Part shown: one piece after another, positions 45,473-50,685 of the stretch | Numbering within the stretch: position 1 is the stretch's first letter | Layout: every line of letters starts with the position of its first letter | NCBI GenBank assembly: GCA_964404205.1 | Contig: CAYOJD010000010.1 | Span: 1 to 50,685, forward strand | From: CAZWBR01 sp964404205 | Lineage (GTDB): Bacteria; Bacteroidota; Bacteroidia; Bacteroidales; Prolixibacteraceae | DNA length: 50,685 bases | Reading direction: 5' to 3' | Program-made: the position numbers and the translations under genes | Notes under the pieces: generated by a model | The model's database searches: none | What the model saw: only the letters and a program-made list of their open reading frames with translations | What the model was told of the DNA's origin: nothing

Positions 45473-45853
45473 TTATCTTGGGCCACCGCCACCCTGACGG
45501 TTTTTTCGCATCTCTTCCTGTTGAGCCTGATATTTTTTGTATTGCTCGTCGGTCAGTAACGCTTTGATTTCCGCATCACGCTTTTCGCGGATTTTACCCA
45601 TCTCTTCACGCATTGCCTCACGATCGTCGCTTTTTTCTCTCATATCCCGCATGATTTTGGAATATTTCAGATTGATCTCCTGCACTTTTTTTGCAGTAGC
45701 ATCGTCAATCCCGGTAGCTTTCTGAATCATCTCCGTCTGGCGTTTGGCCATATCTTCGGGCGAGAAGTTTCCGCGCGGGCCTTGCGGCTGGGCACAGGCA
45801 GTCAGGGAAAAGAACAATCCTGCCACCAAAACAAGCAAAAATTCTTTCTTCAT
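45473..45853 (-). CDS. Small Spy/CpxP-like (DUF4890-type) exported protein
   Basis: A 126-residue exported protein. The ATG at 45853 starts MKKEFLLVLVAGLFFSLTACAQPQ; the Cys could be a lipobox (LTAC), or cleavage may follow AQ. The mature part is highly charged and helical: EDMAKRQTEMIQKATGIDDATAKKVQEINLKYSKIM, then LTDEQYKKYQAQQEEMRKNRQGGGGPR. The LTDEQY motif recalls the LTxxQ motif of Spy/CpxP periplasmic chaperones. A Gly-Pro-Arg tail follows. An in-frame ATG at 45892 would give an N-terminus unlike a signal peptide. Its role is probably envelope protein quality control, but this is a weak assignment. Confidence 0.78.
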   Translation of the reverse strand: MKKEFLLVLVAGLFFSLTACAQPQGPRGNFSPEDMAKRQTEMIQKATGIDDATAKKVQEINLKYSKIMRDMREKSDDREAMREEMGKIREKRDAEIKALLTDEQYKKYQAQQEEMRKNRQGGGGPR

Positions 45854-46031
45854 AACTTCGTCATTTAAATTGCTTAATAAAATGGACTGCAATGATTATC
45901 ATCTCAATGAAGCAGGGCAGTCCGGCTATTTTTGTTTTGCCTTTTTGACATCACTTAAACCGGTTGGTTTAATCTGTAACTAAACTTTTATCCGGTAACT
46001 CCATAGATGATCATTTTTAAGTTACAGTTGC

Positions 46032-46039
46032 TACCTTTG
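46032..46039 (+). promoter_or_regulatory. -7 element (TACCTTTG) before recR
   Basis: Matches TAnnTTTG and lies 28 nt before the recR ATG. No clear -33 element is seen. Confidence 0.4.
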
Positions 46040-46067
46040 GCCATCAAAACATGATTTACCTTTCAGT

Positions 46068-46691
46068 ATGGTTATCGAAAACTTCCCATCCAAACTATTG
46101 GAGAATGCGGTCAGCGAATTTTCAAGGCTCCCGGGCATCGGGAAGAAAACCGCTCTTCGGCTCGTGCTTCACTTGTTGAAACGCGATCCGGAAGAGGTGC
46201 GCCGCTTCAGCGAGTCGCTCACCAAACTGAGAGAAGAGGTTAAACATTGCCATATCTGCCGAAATATTTCGGATCACGACACCTGCAATATCTGTAGTAA
46301 CCCATCGCGCAACCAGCGTCAGATATGTGTGGTAGAGAATATACGCGATGTGATGTCGATCGAAAACACCCTGCAATACAAAGGGCTTTACCATGTTCTG
46401 GGTGGCATTATCTCGCCCATGGATGGTATTGGCCCCTCCGATTTGGAAATCGACTCGCTGGTACACCGGGTTGAAAAAGGGCAAACTGACGAGGTTATCT
46501 TTGCGCTGAGCACCACAATGGAGGGCGACAGCACCAACTTTTACCTCTTTAAGAAACTGAAAAATTTCGATGTCCATATCTCTGTTCTGGCCCGCGGCGT
46601 ATCGATTGGCGATGAGCTGGAATACACCGACGAAATCACCCTTGGCCGTTCACTGGTTAACCGGTTGCCTTTCGAGCAGTCGCTCAGATAA
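46068..46691 (+). CDS. recR: Recombination mediator protein RecR
   Basis: A 207-residue cytosolic DNA-repair protein that loads RecA with RecF and RecO. The helix-hairpin-helix is FSRLPGIGKKTALRLVLHLL (about 19-38). The four-cysteine zinc finger is CHICRNISDHDTCNICSNP. The Toprim domain holds ICVVENIRDVMSIE and GGIISPMDGIGPSDL, and the C-terminal DEVIFALSTTMEGDSTNFYL is the usual RecR motif. Length is normal for the family. Confidence 0.98.
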   Translation: MVIENFPSKLLENAVSEFSRLPGIGKKTALRLVLHLLKRDPEEVRRFSESLTKLREEVKHCHICRNISDHDTCNICSNPSRNQRQICVVENIRDVMSIENTLQYKGLYHVLGGIISPMDGIGPSDLEIDSLVHRVEKGQTDEVIFALSTTMEGDSTNFYLFKKLKNFDVHISVLARGVSIGDELEYTDEITLGRSLVNRLPFEQSLR

Positions 46692-46770
46692 AAACCCGGA
46701 TTGCAGTGCCCCGGGTTGATTGAATTCACCCATCATTCCCTGATACTCTAAACCCAACCCGCAATTTTTA

Positions 46771-46778
46771 TACCTTTG
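46771..46778 (+). promoter_or_regulatory. -7 element (TACCTTTG) before tcdA
   Basis: Matches TAnnTTTG and lies 27 nt before the tcdA ATG. It suggests tcdA is transcribed separately from recR. Confidence 0.4.
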
Positions 46779-46805
46779 CCCTGAATTTAGAATGTAGAAT
46801 TGAGG

Positions 46806-47624
46806 ATGGCAAAAGCAATATTTCAGCGAACCGAGTTGTTGTTCGGCAAAGATATCATGGAGGTTTTATCGTCGAAGAGGGTGATTATTTTCGGGATAGG
46901 CGGCGTAGGCAGCTGGTGTGCCGAAAGCCTTATCCGCACAGGGATATCCAAGCTGACCATTGTCGACTCCGACAGGGTTTGCATCACCAATATCAACCGA
47001 CAATTACATGCCACCAAACTGACTGTCGGGGAGGTGAAAACCGAAGCCTTGAAGCGTCGCTTGCTGGAAATTAACCCGTCGGCCGAGATAACCGCGCTCC
47101 AGAAGATTTACAACCAGGCCAGCAACGACTCTTTCGAACTGGATAAGTATGACTATATTATCGACGCCATCGATAGTTTGGGCAGCAAAGTGCATTTGAT
47201 ACGTCAGGCAACAAAAACCGATGCCACCTTTTTCTCTTCGATGGGCGCTTCGCTGAAGCTTGACCCGACACGCATCCGTGTTGCCGAATTCTGGAAGGTG
47301 AAGGGCTGTCCGTTAGCCGCCAAAGTCAGGGGGTTAATCCGAAAAGGAGAGTTGCCTGCGAAAAAATTTATGTGCATTTACAGCGAAGAGCTGCTCAAGA
47401 ACAAAGGGGCCGGCTCATCATGCGGTACCGATAAATGTATGTGTCCCAAAACGGCCAATGCCCCGGGCGACCCTGAGCTTTCGAATCACGAGTGGTGCAG
47501 TCAAAAGGCGGTTATCAACGGCACGGTTGCCCATATCACAGCCATTTACGGATTCACGTTGGCCGGATTAATCATTCAGGACATATACAACAAAGCCAGT
47601 GTATCAGATACTGAAAACCAATAA
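46806..47624 (+). CDS. tcdA: tRNA threonylcarbamoyladenosine dehydratase TcdA
   Basis: A 272-residue E1-like enzyme (ThiF/MoeB fold) that cyclises t6A37 in tRNA. FQRTELLFGKDIMEVLSSKRVIIFGIGGVGSWCAESLIRTGISKLTIVDSDRVCITNINRQ contains the GxGxxG nucleotide loop and the N-R motif of the family. DYIIDAIDSLGSKVHLI follows. CSQKAVINGTVAHITAIYGFTLAGLI closes the domain as in E. coli CsdL/TcdA. The ATG at 46806 is preferred over a TTG 6 nt upstream. Length matches the family (about 260-270). Confidence 0.95.
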   Translation: MAKAIFQRTELLFGKDIMEVLSSKRVIIFGIGGVGSWCAESLIRTGISKLTIVDSDRVCITNINRQLHATKLTVGEVKTEALKRRLLEINPSAEITALQKIYNQASNDSFELDKYDYIIDAIDSLGSKVHLIRQATKTDATFFSSMGASLKLDPTRIRVAEFWKVKGCPLAAKVRGLIRKGELPAKKFMCIYSEELLKNKGAGSSCGTDKCMCPKTANAPGDPELSNHEWCSQKAVINGTVAHITAIYGFTLAGLIIQDIYNKASVSDTENQ

Positions 47625-47634
47625 AAACCACAAC

Positions 47635-48291
47635 ATGAAATCAATCTGGCTATCCATTTTTATTCTGACAACCATTTCATTATCGGCGCAAACCGGCAAA
47701 TTCCCGCCTTACTACTACCAGAAGGTCTCGCTGTTCGAACAGCTTCCTGACACCCAAAACGAAATCATCTTTCTGGGTAACAGCATTACCGACGGGGGCG
47801 AGTGGGCCGAAATGTTTGCCAACCCGCATATCAAAAACCGCGGTATCAGCGGCGACACTTCCGAAGGGGTATTGTTGCGGCTCGGCGAAGTCACCCGTTC
47901 GAACCCCGCCAAGGTTTTTCTGTTGATTGGTATCAACGACCTGTCGCAAAATATTCCGAAAGATTCGGTTTTCGCCCATATCTGTCAGATTGCATGGAAA
48001 ACCAGGGCGGCATCGCCAACGACGACACTCTATCTTCAAAGCATCCTTCCCATCAACGAATCGTTTGGGCGCTACAAAAAACTCGATGGCAAAACCGCCG
48101 AAATTATCTGGATTAACGCCCAGCTCGAAACCTTCTGCCAAAGCGAGGGGTTCAATTTTATCAATCTTTTCGAGGTGATGAAGAATAAGGACGACCAGCA
48201 ACTCAATCCGGCACTGACCAACGACGGCCTTCATCTGAACGGCGACGGATATATGGTCTGGATGAATAAAATCAGGCCTCTGGTTGAATAA
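47635..48291 (+). CDS. Exported SGNH/GDSL-family hydrolase
   Basis: A 218-residue secreted esterase-like protein. The ATG at 47635 starts MKSIWLSIFILTTISLSAQ, a signal peptide; an in-frame GTG at 47599 would overlap tcdA. SGNH blocks are intact: FLGNSITDGGEW (nucleophile Ser50), NRGISGDTSEGVLLRLGE, LLIGINDLSQN and TNDGLHLNGDGY (Asp197, His200). It resembles platelet-activating-factor acetylhydrolase-like and sialate O-acetylesterase-like SGNH proteins of Bacteroidota that deacetylate glycans; the substrate is unknown. It starts 10 nt after tcdA, but no shared function is evident. Confidence 0.88.
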   Translation: MKSIWLSIFILTTISLSAQTGKFPPYYYQKVSLFEQLPDTQNEIIFLGNSITDGGEWAEMFANPHIKNRGISGDTSEGVLLRLGEVTRSNPAKVFLLIGINDLSQNIPKDSVFAHICQIAWKTRAASPTTTLYLQSILPINESFGRYKKLDGKTAEIIWINAQLETFCQSEGFNFINLFEVMKNKDDQQLNPALTNDGLHLNGDGYMVWMNKIRPLVE

Positions 48292-48295
48292 CCGG

Positions 48296-48331
48296 AAGAA
48301 AAAAAGGTGCCCTGCAAGAACGCAAGGCACC
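48296..48331 (-). terminator. Terminator of the TonB-dependent receptor gene
   Basis: On the minus strand AGGTGCC (48331-48325) pairs with GGCACCT (48310-48304), with TGC/GCA inside, followed by a T-run. It lies between convergent genes, 18 nt past the receptor stop. Confidence 0.82.
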
Positions 48332-48348
48332 TCTCTGGTGCAGTATAT

Positions 48349-50685
48349 TTATTTCAGCAGGTTCCCCACTTTCAACCCAAAGTAAATGGTCCGCGGCAGC
48401 GATGGCCCGTAAATATAGCCCGGGTCGCGATCGATTCCCGAATCAAAATCATCCTGATAGGCGTTGACAATATTCTTGGCCCCGGCAAAGAGTTGCAATG
48501 TTGCCCCGTTGATACGGATATCGCGCGAAATCTTCATCCCAATATCCATAAACGAACCGGTCGTTCTCAATTCGCCCTGATCGGGATTGGCAATGGTATT
48601 TCCGAAATAGGGCACTAACATCTTCCCGGTATAGTTTCCGGTGGCCGAGAGACACCATTTGGCCGCAAAATCCCAGTCGATGGCTGCAAAACCATACTGG
48701 TTGGGGGTGCGAAAGAAGCGCTTCTCCCCAAATTCGTGCGGTGCGCCAAACTCGCTCTTCTGAATTGTATAGCCGGCTTTCAGATTAAGATTCTTTCCGG
48801 GAACGAGGTTTAACTCCAGGTTGACCCCCTGTACCACCGCCCCGTCGGCAGCATTGGTACGGGTAAACACCACTACCCCATTTTCATCGGGAACCCCATA
48901 TTCGTTGACAAAAGCATCATTCAGCTTGGTATAAAACCCTTCGGCCAGCAGGCCAAAACTGACTTTACCTAGCTGCTTGTTAAAATCGACAGAAGCGGTG
49001 AAACTATGGCTGGTCTCTTTGGTCAGGTTGGGGTCGTTGCGGTGGATTACTTTCCGCGAGCCACTCGTTTCGATATGTAGATCCTCATCATAAATTTGCG
49101 GGGCACGGTAACCCTGCGAATAGCTCAGGCGCGACTGCAGAAAATCGCTCCAGTCGTATTTTAATGTCACACGCGGACTAAGCACATTTCCGCTTTCCTG
49201 GTTCGAATCGTCTTCGTTGTCCGCAATCCGGTAGTGGTCGAAACGGGCACCAAATGAGCTGCTCAACCGGTTCAACCTGATCTCGTACTGGGCAAAAGCC
49301 CCGGTGGTATTGCTCTCCTGATCGGCTACCGTTGTGTCGTCGGTATGGGGAATATGGGTAATCTCTCCGTTTACGACAGTGGCATTTTCGTAATCGGGAT
49401 AACCCAATTTTCTGTCGTTCAGCGTTTCGTGACGCGATTCGAACCCCAGCACCAGCGATGAGTTGGTAAAGTTGGCGTTGTACTGCGTGCCCACCGAGTA
49501 GGTAAAGCCACGTGTTTTCCCGTAATCTTTCAGCGACTGGTTGGCCCCATAGTACGAATCCCTGTCGACCAGCTGGCCTGATGCAAAGAGCGACCACAAA
49601 TCGGTTTCCCTGAAAAACTGCTCATAGGTAACTGCACCTGTGGTAATATCATGTTTCACCGATTCGGCGATACCGGCTTCGTGTTCGGGATAGTCGAGCC
49701 TGTCGCCGCCGCGACGGTTCTCTTTGATGTTGAAGAAGTCGACGGCCAGTTTGCCCCGGTAGCCAAAACGGTGAAAGAAACGGCTGCCAAAGGTGGTATT
49801 TTTTATCATGGTCAGTTCAGAGAAACCGTCGTTGTTGGCATCGAAAGGCTGGCGGTCGCGGTAAAATCCATAGACGGCCATCCCGGTTTTATTGTCTTCC
49901 GAGACTATTGAACCGTTGGCATTCACACTGTAATCGCTGCCCGCGTTGCCCGAGCCTTTAAGCCCCACGCCCGAAGCGCCGCCGTTGAAACCGAATTCGT
50001 ACGAATTGGCAATTGGATCCTGAAGGATAAGGTTAATGGTTCCTGCAATGGCATTGCTGCCGTAGAGGGCCGAGCCGCCACCACGCACCACTTCAATGCG
50101 CGATATCATGTTCGACGGGATAAGCTCCAGTCCGTAAACCCCGGCCAACCCACTAAAGATAGGGCGGTTATTGATCAGGATTTGTGAATAGGGGCCTTCC
50201 ATCCCATTCATGCGTACCTGATTGAAGCCGCAATTCTGGCAGTTATTTTCCATGCGTACGCCCGGCGAGAAGTTTAACCCTTCGCTTAGCGTTACCGACT
50301 GGGTAACCGAAAAGAGCTGCGGGGTGATGGTATTCACAATCACCGAAGCATCGCGGCGGTTTTTGGCATTGCGGTCGCCGGTAACCACCACCTCTTCGAG
50401 CCCAAGCAGGTCGGTTTTCAAGTTAAAGTTCAACTCTTTCGATTCGCCGGCTTGAAGTTCCACCTCAACCTCTTCGGGCTGATAACCCATCAGTTGTACC
50501 CTTACGGTAACTTTCCCCGATGGCAGGTTGAGCAGCCGGAAATGGCCCGTTTCGTCGGTTGCCGTACCAATCGTTGTCCCCTTCAGGGTGACATTCACAA
50601 AGGGCTGGTGTTCGCCCTCGGCAATGACGTGGCCAAAAATATTACTGTCGCTCTTGGGTTTTTGTGCCAGCAAATTTCCAACCGT
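48349..50685 (-). CDS. TonB-dependent outer-membrane receptor, N-terminus beyond the window
   Basis: At least 778 residues are visible. The reading frame continues past the right edge; the first residues (TVGNLLAQ|KPKSDSN) look like the end of a signal peptide, so little is missing. A carboxypeptidase-regulatory domain comes first (IFGHVIAEGEHQPFVNVTLKGTTIGTATDETGHFRLLNLP), then the plug (LEEVVVTGDRNAKNRRDASVIVNTI, PYSQILINNRPIFSGLAGVYGLELIPSNMISRIEVVRGGGSALYGSNAIAGTINLIL) and the barrel. The plug carries a CQNC motif (50230-50241), which could bind a metal or form a disulfide. It is of the siderophore/metal receptor type rather than SusC, and no SusD is adjacent. The ligand is unknown. Confidence 0.93.
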   Translation of the reverse strand, partial: TVGNLLAQKPKSDSNIFGHVIAEGEHQPFVNVTLKGTTIGTATDETGHFRLLNLPSGKVTVRVQLMGYQPEEVEVELQAGESKELNFNLKTDLLGLEEVVVTGDRNAKNRRDASVIVNTITPQLFSVTQSVTLSEGLNFSPGVRMENNCQNCGFNQVRMNGMEGPYSQILINNRPIFSGLAGVYGLELIPSNMISRIEVVRGGGSALYGSNAIAGTINLILQDPIANSYEFGFNGGASGVGLKGSGNAGSDYSVNANGSIVSEDNKTGMAVYGFYRDRQPFDANNDGFSELTMIKNTTFGSRFFHRFGYRGKLAVDFFNIKENRRGGDRLDYPEHEAGIAESVKHDITTGAVTYEQFFRETDLWSLFASGQLVDRDSYYGANQSLKDYGKTRGFTYSVGTQYNANFTNSSLVLGFESRHETLNDRKLGYPDYENATVVNGEITHIPHTDDTTVADQESNTTGAFAQYEIRLNRLSSSFGARFDHYRIADNEDDSNQESGNVLSPRVTLKYDWSDFLQSRLSYSQGYRAPQIYDEDLHIETSGSRKVIHRNDPNLTKETSHSFTASVDFNKQLGKVSFGLLAEGFYTKLNDAFVNEYGVPDENGVVVFTRTNAADGAVVQGVNLELNLVPGKNLNLKAGYTIQKSEFGAPHEFGEKRFFRTPNQYGFAAIDWDFAAKWCLSATGNYTGKMLVPYFGNTIANPDQGELRTTGSFMDIGMKISRDIRINGATLQLFAGAKNIVNAYQDDFDSGIDRDPGYIYGPSLPRTIYFGLKVGNLLK

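Noticed and set aside
47680..48330. A 216-codon minus-strand frame opposite the SGNH hydrolase
   Set aside because: Shadow of a gene with intact SGNH catalytic blocks.
1..50685. Search for CRISPR arrays, tRNA/rRNA genes, transposases, phage or toxin-antitoxin genes
   Set aside because: No spaced direct-repeat arrays, RNA-gene sequences or matching protein motifs were seen by eye. A tool-based scan (tRNAscan, Infernal) would be needed to exclude small RNA genes formally.

Overview
The window looks like chromosomal DNA of a Bacteroidota species, probably a Bacteroidales or Marinilabiliales-type plant-polysaccharide degrader. The signs are two SusC/SusD pairs, a FecI/FecR-type sigma/anti-sigma pair with an STN-domain receptor, lipoproteins with short lipoboxes, almost no Shine-Dalgarno sequences, and several promoters of the Bacteroidetes TTTG / TAnnTTTG type. 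No rRNA, tRNA, CRISPR array, insertion sequence or phage gene was seen. One 10-N assembly gap (10297-10306) lies inside a susC gene.

Layout: (1) 1-6164, minus strand: the start of a GH10 xylanase, a GPH sugar symporter, a SGNH carbohydrate esterase and a GH115 alpha-glucuronidase, together a glucuronoxylan-debranching operon that leaves the window on the left. (2) 6925-17610, plus strand: ECF sigma factor, FecR anti-sigma, SusC (gapped), SusD, a cellobiose 2-epimerase-like enzyme with a signal peptide, and a GH9 glycosidase. (3) 17794-22701, minus strand: a high-affinity phosphate system, porin-pstS-pstC-pstA-pstB, divergent from (4) 22852-24005: an FNR-like regulator carrying all four cluster cysteines, followed 2 nt later by an Rrf2 regulator with its own cysteine array. 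(5) 24018-34142: a FucP-type sugar transporter, a ROK regulator, a second SusC/SusD pair and a PNGase F-type N-glycan amidase, which looks like a small N-glycan-uptake locus. (6) 34883-36052: a lone MFS transporter, then a candidate small RNA at about 36200-36288. (7) 36348-44138, minus strand: GH2, GPH symporter, cytosolic cellobiose 2-epimerase, GH130 mannosylglucose phosphorylase and a lipoprotein GH26 mannanase, the classic beta-mannan phosphorolysis pathway, with a divergent AraC regulator at 44507. (8) 45473-50685: a Spy/CpxP-like small protein, recR, tcdA, a SGNH hydrolase, and a TonB-dependent receptor cut by the right edge.

How it works together: surface and periplasmic enzymes (GH10, GH115, esterase, GH26, GH9, PNGase F) cut xylan, mannan/glucan and glycoproteins. 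SusC/SusD pairs and GPH/MFS carriers import the products, and epimerase plus GH130 feed mannobiose into metabolism by phosphorolysis. Regulation appears local: AraC for mannan, ROK for the N-glycan locus, and FecI/FecR for the GH9 locus. The most unusual items are non-coding: a near-ideal H-type pseudoknot in the leader of the second susC (27280-27326), and an orphan promoter-to-terminator unit encoding a C-free, TTAG-repeat RNA of about 90 nt (36163-36288). A true FNR-type Fe-S sensor with a changed DNA-recognition helix, sitting divergent to the phosphate operon, also deserves attention.
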